From Paraspadella gotoi (lineage: Eukaryota > Chaetognatha), in the NCBI GenBank assembly GCA_051294375.1, contig CM119270.1, positions 6,561,556 through 6,625,555 on the forward strand: a stretch of 64,000 nt of DNA. The letters are read 5' to 3'. Below, in pieces: positions 22,413 to 34,067 of this stretch. Below the pieces are notes generated by a model, which was not told where the DNA came from, did not search any database, and saw only the letters and a program-made list of their open reading frames with translations. Made by a program: the position numbers and the translations under genes. Each line of letters starts with the position of its first letter. Positions within the stretch are counted from its first letter, which is position 1.

Positions 22413-22793
22413 GAATGATGCCGCGAGAATGCTAGAAAAGCTGAAAGTGGCACTAGAACTGTGACCCAAATGGAGATGGTGCCGAGATTTCCAACTACAC
22501 TAAACGACTGACCTATCTGCCGAGATTCTTTATTAATTGTTTGTGAAATTATTTTTGTCCATTTGTTTATGTTTCTTTGTTATTTTTTCTTTTCCCGTTG
22601 ATGATTTTTCGAAACATTCTCTCCATTATAAAAATACGTGAAACTCCGTCTCAAATAAATTTTAAACAACATTTCGGCGAAGTTATCAATTCACACTCCA
22701 CGCTCAATGTACTCGGCAATCGTGAGCAAAACTCTCAACGACCCATTTCCTTACCCTTCCTCACTTACCCCTCCAACCCTCTTCACCCCGCAG

Positions 22794-22927
22794 GGCAAAG
22801 GCCCCGACGACTTCGGCAACGGACCCACCTCTCTTCGACGGACGGTGAGGATTATCACAACTCCTGGTGTCAGGATACAATGAAGCTCGTCAACGCTCTC
22901 TACTCGGCCGGACATCGAAAGCGAACG
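22794..22927 (+). CDS. Candidate internal exon of unknown gene (copy in block G)
   Basis: Bounded by acceptor CACCCCGCAG and donor ACG/GTGAGT. With phase 2 it is open for 44 codons, containing STDGEDYHNSWCQDTMKLV and NALYSAGHRKRT. It is the same element as 5,141-5,276, but indels give a different frame, so only one of the two translations, or neither, is right. Shared signals at both ends in both copies are the main evidence. Family not recognised. Confidence 0.4.
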
Positions 22928-23120
22928 GTGAGTCCGTCTGTCTCTTTGTATCGAAGTTCGACGTGGTGATGTTGTCAGACTTTGTGATGTGTGAATCTTG
23001 TGAGTATTTGAGGTTTCTCGTGTTGAGACGGTCATCTTATTTCATTTTTTCTTTTGCCCAAGTTTGTGGACCCTTCTGCTCTATCTCTCTCTCTCTCCTC
23101 TTTCTCTCTCCCATCTCTCT

Positions 23121-23151
<31 letters not shown>

Positions 23152-24543
23152 TCTCTCTCTCCGTCTCTCTCTCTCTCCCTCTCCTCTCTCACATCTGCCT
23201 CATCTTTCCCTTTTGTTTTTACGATTAACAAGATCCATTGTCCGCTTTTTTTTTCACGTTTTTGGATGATTTCCTGTTTCCGTAGACTGCCCACGGAAGA
23301 TAAACAGTCGCTCAATGGCGCTCCTCTCGCGCTCCTCTCTCATCTCGTCTCTCTCCTCTCTCTCGATCTTCTCTCTCTCTCTCGAGTCTCTCTCTCTCTC
23401 CTCTCTCTCTTCTCTTCCTCTCTATCTCTCTCTCCCCCTTCACCATTGACAATTGAGAATTTCATTTCTCTCTTCTACTCATTCCCCTATTTTTTTCCCT
23501 TTCATCTTCGCCGTGAGATACGAAAAAAGATATCACATGACTCCTTCGGGGCATTTTCCCAGACGGGTCGTCTTCCTCCTCTTCATTAGCGTCCTTTGCA
23601 TCTTTTTCTTCGTGGTTTCATCGTTGTCGTTCATTGTACATTGTCGTTCGTTATTTCTTTTTTTTCTTTTGTTTTTCGGTTTGGGATTTTAAGCAATTTG
23701 GATTTTTATAAAGTCCCGCAACAGTAAAATATTTCTAACCCTGTGAATTTAAACTTTTTTCAACCTACGACCGCCTCTAAACTTTTTATTTTCTTCGTCT
23801 TTCGATCTTCAGAGCCCGAGTGCCTTACCATTCTCTCTCTTTCTCCACCCATCTACCCTCCTCCAACTTCCTCCCTCCTCTCTCTCCCTTTACCTTTCCG
23901 TCTTCCCGTTCTTTACTTTTTTTCTTCCTTAAACGCCTCCTTATTCCTTTTCGCTTGTCTCCCCGCGGGGGCGAAAAAATTCCATCCCGTACATCAATTA
24001 CCAGCGTCGACAGGCGTCCGACAGGCGTCGGGGGGCGGGAAATTATTCCTAAAATCTCCCTCCCTCCCTTTTTCCCCCCCGGATCGTCTTACCCGATGGT
24101 AACGAACAAACTTACCATAGCTTTTGGTTTTTGCCAATAACCCCAAAAATAATTCAACACCTATTGGTCGGGCTTTCTCGATAATTTGATTGGGTATCCA
24201 TTTATAACGAACTATTACAAGCTAAAACCTCCAGCAATTAAACCCTACCCTGTTTCAAGAAAGTACTACTCTCTACCCTGACCTACCCGTCCTTCCCTTA
24301 ACCCACTCCCCACTTCGCGAACCGGGAAACCCAATCAAGCGTTCTCGCATTGAGAGCGCAACAACTCCCCCGGGGACATTCGCCCACCTCTTTTTCCCAT
24401 TTAATCTTATTTCTCTCTTCTTCTTTCTCTCTTCTCTCTCTCTCTCCTCTCTCGTCTCGTCATCTCTCCTCTCTCTCCTCTCTCCATCTCTCTCTCTCTC
24501 TCTCTCCCTCTCTCTCTTTTTCCACCTCTCCTTCATTTTTCAG

Positions 24544-24624
24544 AATTTTATTGGACCAAACCCTGCTATCTTTAAGAGAATATGCTCTTTAATTGGTTTT
24601 TACAAGCATTTTAAGGATCCAAAG
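24544..24624 (+). CDS. Candidate 81-nt exon of unknown gene (copy in block G)
   Basis: Flanked by acceptor TTCATTTTTCAG and donor CAAAG/GTGAG, and exactly 27 codons long in phase 0. It reads NFIGPNPAIFKRICSLI then GFYKHFKDPK. The 3' half is identical to the copy at 7,232-7,308. Together with the 22,794 exon about 1.6 kb upstream, it could belong to one + strand gene. I cannot assign a family. Confidence 0.4.
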
Positions 24625-24929
24625 GTGAGATTGCTGCACCAAGTCATTATTACATCTTTGACTTTTCGTAAATGCATACCTTCTGTTGCTGTATTCCCGT
24701 CCCGTGTGATACACGTAAGCCGTAGCCACCGCAGAGCAGTGTTGAAGTAGAGACATAAAGTGAAAAAAGATATAGACGGTTTGTAAGGGGAACAAAGGAA
24801 TTGCCCAGGCCAATACGCGCGTTTAAAACCGGAAAAGGAAAAGAAAAAAACTATCGTTTCCGCTCTTACGCCGCCAATATGAAGCACTTTTAAATTCCAT
24901 TAGACGAGAAACACACACCACACGGTCGG

Positions 24930-24972
<43 letters not shown>

Positions 24973-25369
24973 CTTCTCCTCTCTTCTCTCCATCTCTCTC
25001 GTCATCTCTCTCTCTCTTCTGATCTCTCTCTCTCTCTCTCTGCTTGGTTGTCCTATAGTTTTCAAAATGTACAGTGTATCCTTCCCTTCTTTTTCTATTT
25101 ATGTTTTTTTTTAAGTTTCTATGTATGTTTCCTCGATGTTTTTGTGATCACTTGGTTATTTCAATTCTCTCCTAGACCTCTTCAGCATTTAAAATTAAAT
25201 CTTTCTCTTTCCTCACATGTTTCAATTCTTTTCTATTCATTAGAAATCTATATGCTTCCCGGAAGGTGCCCTTGATATCTCCTTCTATCTACTTCTCTCC
25301 TCTCTCTCTTCTCTCTCGTCATTCTCTTCTCTCTCTCATCCGTCTCTCATCTCGATCTCTGCTATCTCC

Positions 25370-26353
25370 TTCCGAATGTTGGGAAGGTAATGGCGACGGG
25401 TTAGAGATCTGGGAGTGAGAAGGAGAAAGGTCGCGTTCCGACATCCCTTGAATGTTTTTTTTTCCGGCTGAACGGTTTGCTGCGCGCTGGTAGCGGTAAG
25501 CCGACGCGAAACAATTTTAACTGGGAACAGCATATAAACTAATCCCATTCATTGGTATTAATTATTCGTGTTAAAATATTTTTTTGGCAAAAATGTATCG
25601 AAACCATGAGAAATTCGGCTAATTAATATATTGATATTGCTATAAGTAATGTTAAAAAATTTTTTGGATATTTAAGTTTTTTTTATGATTTCTGATAGAG
25701 TTACTAAACAGTTAAGCCAAATATATAACAAAACTTTTATAAAATTTGATGTTTTTATTACTAAAAATTAGTAAAAATGTTAAAATCATTGGATGATGAA
25801 TGATGGATGAATGATCTTTAAGGTTTTTCTCAATTTAAAACCCCACGTACACAAAATATTGAAAAAAAGAAATTATACTTTGTGTAGATATTTTTATTAA
25901 GCTTTGAATCTGTTTTACAAAATAAAAATTCAAAAAAATTTTTTTGATATTTCTATTCTATAAATAATATTAAAAAATAATTGCTAAATCTTGCCATTTT
26001 AGAAATTTGCTCGCATTGAAATTTTCTCAGAAATGTTGAAGTTTCATTTGGAAGGTTCAAATTCAAACTTTGAACTTCTGACCCACCCCATTGACGAAGT
26101 TTGGCTCTACTGCTGGGGTCGTTTCTGCTGGAGTAACCGAAATAGCGGAATGAGCATCTCGCTAATGTAGTCGTTTTTAATATAAGAAAAAATGTGGGCT
26201 CCAGTAGAAAAAAAAACCAGAAATTACGTAAAGTTTTAAAAAAGAATATATTATATGAGCATATGAAAATAAAAATATAATGAAAAGTGAAAGGAAAAGA
26301 GCAAAAAGGAAAAACTCCCGGCGGAACGAAAAAAATTCGATCAATCAATCGTG

Positions 26354-26428
<75 letters not shown>

Positions 26429-28075
26429 GTAACACAGTGCCCGGTTTCCTTGTTGTAAAACTTGTTTGTCTTTTTTCGTTCAGGAAACTAAAAGAGATTG
26501 TAAGAAATGCAGAAGGTAAAAGGAATAAAAAAATTGAAGCTTTTTAGATCCAGATTTCGATGGGATATTTAAGATACTATCTTGTTTAGATGTTCTGAAG
26601 TTTGTATAGGAATAACAAAACGAATAAATTCAAAAATAGAAAAAGGAGGACAAAAAAAGAGGTGAAAAAAAAATATAAAAAACGATTAGGAGAAAAAATA
26701 ATAAAGATCGAGAAATCAAAGAAAAAGATGGAAAAAGGAAAAAAAAGAAAAAAGGAAAAAAAAACAGGAAAAAAGAAAAGAAAAAGAAAAAGAGAAAGGA
26801 ATTTTTCATCTTCTCATTTGGAAGAAAGTTGCTCTTCCCTCAGCAAAACCTTTTTCTTTGTGGAGTATAAAACTTTATATTGTAAATTTGAGAATTTATT
26901 TTCATTTGGTTAATAATTAGTGGTTGAAATTAAGATTGAAAAAAAAACCGTACTTCTTTAACATCTACTAATCGTTGAAAAAGTCTCTACAAAATTTAAA
27001 AAATAAATAAACAACAGGTCTAGTAAGCAACCGAGTTTTGCTATGTGCAATGTTTCCATGGCAACAATTCGGTGACATGGAAGAAACTTCGTACATGAAA
27101 AATTTACGCAAAAATAACTCAACAAACCAAAAACGTCAACAAACAGCGTCCAAAATTTTTTTTNNNNNNNNNNNNNNNNNNNNNNNNNGAGAGAGAGAGA
27201 GAGGAGAGAGAGAGAGAGGAGACGAGAGAGACGGAGAGAGAGGAAAACCGCTGCATCAACCGAGCTCCTTTGGTATGGATTATGCTTGAAATCCTTGCCT
27301 TCTTTCCGCCTCCTTGCCAAGCAATTCCCGGACGCCAGAACTGGAGGTTTCTATCGTGACGCCATATTTGGAAGAAAATCCCTTTTCATTCTCCTTCCAC
27401 GTTTTCCCCCTCTCTCTCTCTCTTCTCGTCTCTCTCTCTTCTCTCTCTCTCTCGTCTCCTTCTATCTCTCTTCGCCTGTTCTGAAAAGTTGCGTTGGAGT
27501 TTGGTCTCAGGGAAGGTGGCTGTTTGGTCAGGACTTGTTGGGCCAGAGTGGTTCTGGTGGAGGAAAGTGGAGTCAGGTCAAATGGAACAGCAAATTCAGG
27601 GTAAAAAAAGTTGTAAGAATAATATGTCTTAATTGTTAATTGCTACTGTGTTAAAGACAAGGGAGAAAGTTTATTAAAATTTCATTTTACGTTCTTGTAC
27701 ATAGTTAAATCTGACGGACAAGTCAGCTTGATAGCCACTGCATAATAGGTAACTTTTTAAAAGTATTGTTTAGATATATATAATCGTGAAAATCGTAAAT
27801 ATTTCGAGTTAAGCTCGGTTAACGGATTTAAATTTTCATTCGATGAGGAAATTTCCCGCGAAAAGGAGCGGAAAGGTTCTTGGTCACGTCACGAATCGGG
27901 TTTCGGAATTTCCGAGATGGAATCGAATTTCTCATTAGTATTTGGGTCAAGTTTCTGCGAAGACACTTTTGGTCAGAATTCCCAGGGAGATGAATCGGAA
28001 GAGAAAAGAAGAAAGAATTTCGGGAGTTAAATATAGGGAGGGAGTTGGGAGGAAAATGGAGGTAGTTGGGAGGTA
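25370..28075 (-). repeat. Block F', right arm of the inner inverted repeat
   Basis: Reverse complement of 19,500-22,110 with many one-base indels. It contains a pure (GA)n run at 26,357-26,424 whose partner in the left arm (21,010-21,090) is interrupted, and a 25-N gap at 27,164. It ends with two units of the GA minisatellite at 28,035-28,078. Confidence 0.9.
27164..27188. other. Assembly gap, exactly 25 N
   Basis: Gap at the edge of a GA tract inside F'. Homologous positions at 20,410 and 42,150 are poly-A/T followed by CT or GA repeat. Confidence 0.98.
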
Positions 28076-28079
28076 GTTA

Positions 28080-28930
28080 ATGTTTTTTTCTTTCTAATTT
28101 TTAAGTTACCTTTGTTTGTGTTTAAGTCGCTTTGACCTTACAAGACTTAAACGTCGAGGTGTGGGAATTAAGCCTTTAAGTCTCAAAAGGCCAAACAAAA
28201 GCTTCGCTCGACTATCTTACTTTTCGTTCAACGTTAACCTGCCCTTTGAATCAGAGACTTTTAGAGAGCTTGACTTTTCATTTGAAATACCACTATCGAT
28301 GCAAATTTAAAGATTGACCGTTCCGCGATAAAATCTCAGATCGATGATATTAAAGAGAGACCTCGATAAAATCGAAGATCGATTGTCTTTTCGTTTGGAT
28401 GGGACTCGAATAAGAATCGAGGCCGATCTAATCTGGCGAATTTATTAGTTTTGCCGTCGATTTTTGTTTGCTTTTTGAATACACAAAAACATTCCTTCTT
28501 GTTTTCAATGTGGAAGCTCCCGGTTTAAAATGAAAATAATAAAATTTAAAAGCTGAAGCTTTGGTTTCATATAAACAAAACTTCTTTTGATTTTTATACT
28601 TCTTTTCTTAAAAAAAAGAGAAGAAAGCTTCTCCCATTATTTAAAAAACACAAGTTCACTCTCTCGCCAAGAAAAAAGTTCTTGAGAACTTCTAACGAAA
28701 AAATGTTTTCTCTTTCATTTTCTTCGTCGGTTTTTCCCTCCGCCGCCCCGCTCTGATCTACGTAAACAAACAGAAAATATTAAAACAATAACATAAGTAT
28801 CAATTGACGTAAAAGATGTTTTTGTATTCAAACCCTATTCTAATTACATATTAAGCCCCGGTATATTATTTTCAAGATATCTCATTAATGTAATCGTAGA
28901 TCATGCGCTTATTGTGACCTTACTTATTTT
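28080..28930. other. Unique intron-like DNA, no gene recognised
   Basis: AT-rich unique sequence beginning right after the minisatellite junction. No coding frame with splice support is seen before 28,940. Confidence 0.5.
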
Positions 28931-28939
28931 GAGCGGCAG

Positions 28940-29004
28940 TCAATTCCCACCATTGAGCCGATCGCCCCTTTCGCCGACGGAAAGGACTCCTGTTCCTCCG
29001 TTAG
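28940..29004 (+). CDS. Candidate exon upstream of the tensin SH2 exons
   Basis: Bounded by GAGCGGCAG and a strong donor GTTAG/GTAAGT at 29,005. The phase-0 translation is SIPTIEPIAPFADGKDSCSS. A Ser/Pro-rich peptide would fit the disordered linker of tensin, which precedes its SH2 domain, but no tensin-specific residue can be claimed. The acceptor has a weak pyrimidine tract. It could also be a 5' UTR exon. Confidence 0.3.
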
Positions 29005-29879
29005 GTAAGTTCAAGTTTTATTACGTCAACTTTTTTTTTCTTGCGTTACGATTTTATTTTTCATGTTTTCACTAACAGACCATGCGTAAAAAAACAATTA
29101 TCGATCTTTAGAGCATCGTTTAGTGTCCTCCAAAAGACCTTCCTTCAATTTAGCGCTCCCTTGTTCCGGCTGGCGCCTTGTATTGTATTTTGGCGCACAG
29201 TCATATAGCTTATTTCTGTCAAACTCATGGATTCTCATTGCCTCCCGAGGGATGCCACTGAAGTTTTTGAAGTTTTTGTTTTGAGAAAAAAAAAATTAAT
29301 TTTACTATATTTATTTTTTAAAAAAAAGTACTATAATATATGGCAACATCGAGAAGTATTCTTAAATTTTTATATTTTTATATTTTTTTATATTTTTCTA
29401 TCTATTCATAACAAATTTGGAATTAATATTAAAACATCGATTAAAAAATTAAGACTGTTGTTATGAAGTTAAGCTTGGCCTAGCTTCTTTGTAACTATTC
29501 TCTCAATTTGACATCCAAGACATTTCCCTACTATCCCCGCAAATAAACAAAGCACGACCTTTTTAGGAATATTTTTACATTTTCTTTCCTTAAAATACAC
29601 TCCAATTTTGCCCTCTTTCATTTTGGTTCAGAATATATATTTTTACCGGACATACTCAAAAAATGTTTTTTCTTTCTTCTTTTGTTTTCGTTTTAGGACG
29701 TCTTAAGATTTAATTTTCGGCCATCGAGACAGCGTGTGTAGAAGGATCGATTTCGTCTCACCTTTATTTTCTGTTCCTCCCTTTCGCTTCTCTCAATCCC
29801 CTCCGTTGATATTCCCTTTCTTCCCTAATAACTTCCCCCCCCCCTTCATTTCACCCCGTTCCCCTCCGTTAGCGCCGAC

Positions 29880-29990
29880 ATGTCGGCAGTGTTCCCCACG
29901 GGGCGTCCACCAATCGGGTCAAGCTCTTCTCCCGCCTCTCAACTTCCCAGCTCCTTACTTCGGTTCAAGAGTCCAGTCTTACTTCTCAAG
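29880..29990 (+). CDS. Candidate exon, possible tensin linker or initiating exon
   Basis: Ends at a good donor TCAAG/GTAAGC. One frame starts with ATG in a favourable context (GCCGACATGT) and reads MSAVFPTGRPPIGSSSSP followed by ASQLPSSLLRFKSPVLLLK. A second frame, open from 29,734, ends PYFGSRVQSYFSR. Both are Ser/Pro-rich, so the frame is undecided. The position about 600 bp before the SH2 exon and the same strand make membership of the tensin gene plausible. Confidence 0.3.
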
Positions 29991-30605
29991 GTAAGCTTTT
30001 CTTAACGACAAAAACAAATTTACTCAATTAAAACTAATACCATCAACGCTTACAAGTTTAGCTCTAAGTTTAATAAAAAATTTATAGATTCGTATTGGGA
30101 TGCATTCAGAAGATCATAATATATGACTTATAAAGAAATAAGTTACTCTTTAGGGACCTGTAGTCATTTTCAGGTCACTTTTTTAATTTAAAAAAAAATA
30201 ATTCTCTTGCACGAAAAAGAATTTTCGTTCTCGTTTCTTAGTTCCGTATGACGTTGATTTAATTTAGTGGGAAATAACACCCCCTCGGTGATCTTAATAA
30301 AGGACCGACGTTATCTTTCCCAGAGCTCGGACAAGCGCTAATATTTGTTTTTGTTGGATTAAGTTCTTAAAGTTTTATCTATCAACCTGTTGATTTCAAC
30401 AAGGAGCTCTTTTATTTGTGTCCTTCCCGCCTTATCGTATATATGAGGTTTTAAGTCCTTTGGTTGGTAAAACCCTTCCGTTGTTTTTTCCAACCCACTG
30501 TCCCATCACTAACTTTTATTTTCTCTCCTTTCTACGAATTTTTCATCTCGAAAGTATTTCGTCCTTTCGAGATCCAATTCCCCCCCCTGTCCCCCCAAAT
30601 AACAG

Positions 30606-30779
30606 GAGGCGGAGAGGGTTGGTAAAAGACTCACCCGGTCTTCGTGAGAGACACTTCACAATTTTTGGTTACAAACCCTTCAATTTCTAAGAGGAGGAGG
30701 GCCATTTTTTCTTTCCCCTCAAGGATCAAACTCTGGCCAGGGACGATTCGTCGTTAGGGACTCCAAACTCGTTTCCAGC
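30606..30779 (+). CDS. by: Tensin, exon with N-terminal half of SH2 domain (frame disturbed)
   Basis: Tensins link integrin adhesions to actin; their C-terminal SH2 domain binds phosphotyrosine proteins. The acceptor is a C-rich tract ending AACAG; the donor is CCAGC/GTGAGT at 30,780. Signature peptides appear in order on the + strand: VFVRDTSQF (30,638-30,664), the W.YKP start of the tensin SH2 (30,666-30,678), a RE-EAI-like stretch, LKDQT (30,718-30,732) and the phosphotyrosine-binding FVVRDS (30,747-30,764, the FLVRES-type motif with its invariant Arg). They lie in different frames because of single-base insertions, so the exon cannot be translated in one frame as given. The order, spacing and strand match a tensin SH2 domain, and the rest of the domain follows in the next exon. 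I infer sequencing or assembly error in preference to a pseudogene. The symbol follows Drosophila blistery. Confidence 0.8.
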
Positions 30780-30886
30780 GTGAGTCAAATCTTTGTACCG
30801 TCGTACATTATATTGTTATTCTTACCGCCTTACCTTAATATTTCAATAAAAGGAAATAATAAATAAACCTCAAAACATACTCTCAG

Positions 30887-31253
30887 GCGCCTTCGGCGCT
30901 GGCCATCCCGCGTCGCCCGAACTCTCTGTCCAAACTCAGCGCCGTTCGCGCAGGCGCCGGAGGAGCGCCACCCACACGCCGGAAGAGTTTGTCCGTCACT
31001 TTTTGATCGAGCCGACGGCGCGTGGGGTGGCGCATGCTCAAGGGCTGCGCCAGACGAGCCTACCTTCGCTTGTCCCTCGCCGCCCTCGTCTTCAACACTC
31101 CATTAAACACCGTTGGCACTCCCCTGCAAAGTCATCCTTCCCTTCCACCGACGTTCTCGGACGGACCGGGCCGGCGCCGTCGTCACGCCCCCTGGCACTC
31201 CGGCCAGCGGCAGGGCCGTGGCCGAAATGACCCCCGGAGCGGCGCAGCTTCGC
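30887..31253 (+). CDS. by: Tensin, exon with C-terminal half of SH2 domain (frame disturbed)
   Basis: Follows a 107-bp intron with acceptor ACATACTCTCAG. The family hallmark EEFVRHFLIEPTARGV is read at 30,982-31,029, continued by LKGC (31,037-31,048), LSLAALV-like residues, QHSI (31,093-31,104) and LALPCKVILP (31,113-31,142). This is the order of the tensin SH2 C-terminal half, where vertebrate and fly proteins have VRHFLIE..RGV.LKGC and YQHSI..LALPCKL. The frame changes three times, which fits indel errors. The region before EEFVRHF is an Arg/Pro-rich loop. After the SH2 end, one frame continues through TPPGTPASGRAVAEM to a TAG at 31,251-31,253, and another to 31,230. The PTB domain that normally follows tensin SH2 was not found; it may lie on later, unrecognised exons. 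Confidence 0.85.
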
Positions 31254-31259
31254 CGGACG

Positions 31260-32450
31260 TAGGCAGCGGCGGGCGTTCTGACATCCGGAGACAATAGTGA
31301 CACTAAAACTTCGCAGCTCTTTCTCCAGGGTTGAAGATAAAGAAAAAAGAGAGAATGAGAAAAATAGGAAGTAAGAAGATAAAAAAAAAAACAAAGACAA
31401 AGAAAAGCTTGCCAGAAAAAATGATTTATTTGAAAAAAAGCCAAAAACAAATTATAAACACCGACGACGAGAAAAATTAGAAAAAATTTAGAGTTCGTGA
31501 CATTTCCTTATTCACTGACAAAGCGACCACCTGGAAACAAAATCCTCTGTTACCTAAATGCAAATACCGCCCACGAAATTTAATAAATAACGTTAACTAA
31601 ATATGGGAGAGAGTTTTAGACGCTGAAAGACTATTTGAAAAAATATTTTTAATACAAAGTAATACATAATAATAATTATAAAAGTTATAAAAACAAACTG
31701 GCTTTCGGTTTGGGCTTGATTTTTGTCGAATCCGAAAGCGATGATTGGCCCCACGCGGCCGTTTAGAGAAATTAACTTTTATAGCGAGAAAGAAATATCC
31801 ACTTGTTTTACTAAATTAATGAGAAATTAGAATGTTAGCCAAATTAATTCACAAAAAACGTTTTATTTGAAAGTTATAATAGTTTACTTTAAAAAAAGAA
31901 ATAAGTCATTAAACTTGGTAAAGAAAATTATAAATTAGAAACCGGCTTTTTCTCAACGTCTATGTACTAATAAAGCTTCAAAGAAATACATCCTTAAAGA
32001 ATGCTCAAGTTTTTAAATTATAAATTAGTAATTAAAATTATACCATCGCTTACGCTCTATAAACCTCAATACCTCAGAGACTTGGGTGAAGGACGGGAAG
32101 CGAGAGGCGATGCCGCGAGATGTCGTCCGTCAAATTCCACGACATCAATTCGTTGAATGTCTTGAGGAATGGATTCCGAATTCTACCGAGATTCTCCACA
32201 AAGAAAACAAAGAAACTCTGGTAAATTTCCGGATTTAGCAACAAAAATTTTTTTTTGCTTAACCCCCGGCGATTTTTTAAATATAAATTAGATAAATTTC
32301 CTCTCAAAGTTTTTATACTCATTGAATCGTGGATAATTTTCTAATAAATCTTTATTATTTATACACCTCACCAATAATTTAAAAAAAACCTTACCCTCAT
32401 TTTATTTTATTTCCACGACACAACAAAAATTTTAAAACATGTCAGCTTTC
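31260..32450. other. Probable tensin intron or 3' flank, no gene recognised
   Basis: AT-rich sequence after the SH2 exon with no supported frame. The 102- and 115-aa - strand frames at 31,092-31,450 are antisense to the tensin exon and end in Phe/Ser low-complexity sequence. Confidence 0.5.
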
Positions 32451-33340
32451 GCACACTCCCCTCTTAACTAACTCGAACCACCTGAGCGTTTTCTGTCCTC
32501 ATGGGAAAAGTGGGTGAGCTGGAAAAAGGGGCGAAGGGGTCCAAGGTGAGTGCTGCCTCATGGAGTGTTGAGGTAATGCGTAAGGAAGTGCTGGCGTCGG
32601 TAAGAGGCAGAGTAAAAGTGAGACTCTGGAGAGGGAATTCTAGAGCTTTGGAGGATTGGTGGCCGAAGAGGTCAAGCCTCGTGTTGACCAAACGTTCGCT
32701 CTGTAGTTTGAGTTTTAGCGAAATTTTTTATTTGTTTTTAGTTAAAACCTCCAGAACTCGAACATAACTCCCCCCCCCTCTCCAGTCACCTGAACTCGCT
32801 TCGCCGAGACTCAACGCCTGCGACGTGACGACTTTAAAAATCGCTAGTTTGATGCTGAATCGTTTGCTGATGATGTGCTGAACGCGGAAAGTTGCCTCTG
32901 CGAAAGTGCTGCTGCGTATCCCGTTGGCTGCATGACTAGCCGTTTGTTGTTGCATCTCCCGCTTGCTGCAGGCGCGAACTGCCTCTTGCCTGTTGCGAAG
33001 CTGTCAACGCCTGATGCTCCGTCCAGGCGGAGAACGAGTTCCTGTTTGAAGTCGCTCGCAACTTTTCTTTCTCGCAGACGACGCCCGCCGCTCTCGGCTG
33101 GTCGGCGTTCGGACCCAAACGGCGTCGCCTGTCCCTGCGCGCGTTATTGGTCCCTGCGGCGTCGCCTGACCCCCCGACGACGTCGGCGGCGATCCGGCGA
33201 TGACATCGGTCGCTGCGCCTGATGAATTTGCCGCATGATGCTCGAGACGTCGTAGTTGATCTGGGCTGGTCGAGCAACCGCTGACGCTGCGGCCATTTCC
33301 GGCGTCGTGGAGTGTCGAACCGGGTTTGATGGTGGATCTA
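32450..33340. other. GC-rich, possibly exonic, strand and frame unresolved
   Basis: Composition rises sharply and frames of 75-115 aa open on both strands (for example 32,875-33,222 + and 32,936-33,277 -). The - strand reading includes Gln-rich pieces such as ALTASQQARG and RLQQAG, also seen at 32,955 as MQQQTASH. No domain is recognised and no frame is decisive. The tensin PTB signature was looked for and not seen. Confidence 0.3.
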
Positions 33341-33727
33341 GAGCGGTGGAAGCAAATCGTGTTGGAACTGAACTCTCGTCTCCTCGTTGGATCCCGTCAA
33401 AAGTTTTCTGGAATGACAGGCGAAGTTTGTCTTAGATATAAAAATCCGCTCCCTGCCCTCGCCGCCGCATAAGGCGTCCTCCATCGGTTGAGCTGCGGCG
33501 GCAGCGATTTCGCCGCGGGAAAAAGGAAAAGGCGGTTCGACGGCGGCTGCGGCGGCAACTGCGAGCCAGAGGGCCTTCTCGGCGACCGCTCCAAATCTTC
33601 CGTCCTCCTCCGAAAGAATTCTTGCTCGATGTTGGGTGCGTGGAGATGGAAACCCTAAACGTCGAGGTGCCAAGGTGACGTACGACGTCGACGTCCATAA
33701 AGAGGAAACTTTCTCTTCGTCACTCAT
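33338..33727 (-). CDS. Candidate coding frame with Ala-rich run, unknown
   Basis: A 129-aa - strand frame that starts MSDEEKVSSLWTSTSYVT and contains an Ala-rich core (ALWLAVAAAAAVEPP) and a second Ala run. A TATATAT sequence lies about 25 bp before the ATG, too close for an ordinary core promoter. A second overlapping - strand frame is of similar quality. CpG-rich composition inflates open frames on both strands here, so confidence is low. Confidence 0.3.
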   Translation of the reverse strand: MSDEEKVSSLWTSTSYVTLAPRRLGFPSPRTQHRARILSEEDGRFGAVAEKALWLAVAAAAAVEPPFPFSRGEIAAAAAQPMEDALCGGEGRERIFISKTNFACHSRKLLTGSNEETRVQFQHDLLPPL

Positions 33728-34067
33728 CGCCGTGTGTCGATATATACCGTTTTAGCGCAGCTTGACTGCCATGCTCGCAGCTTTTCATCAGCCCGCTGCT
33801 GGTAGATCCTTACGATACTCAGGGTAAATCTGCGAGACGGCAAAGTCATGTCCAAGCGGATCGGTCAGGGCGGCGGCGGGAAGTGGAGGGAGGGCGTCCG
33901 GTGGCGGTAGAAGTTTGCGGCGGTGACGGACCGCGGTTACTCTCTGTAAATCGAGTAATCGTCGTTTCCAGGTCGTCTTTGTCGTCTACTCTCATGTTGT
34001 TGTCGTCGTGTCTTCGTACTGCTCGAACGAGAGATCTTTTCGTTCACTGGTGATCATATACTTACCT

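Larger units (their letters stand above)
22490..25260 (+). repeat. Block G, direct duplicate of block B
   Basis: Matches 4,850-7,350 and then 9,060-9,600 in order, omitting the 7.4-9.06 kb stretch that includes the acidic exon. It fills the spacer between the two F arms. Ordinary CT microsatellites lie at 23,080-23,190, 23,320-23,440 and 24,420-24,520. Confidence 0.85.
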
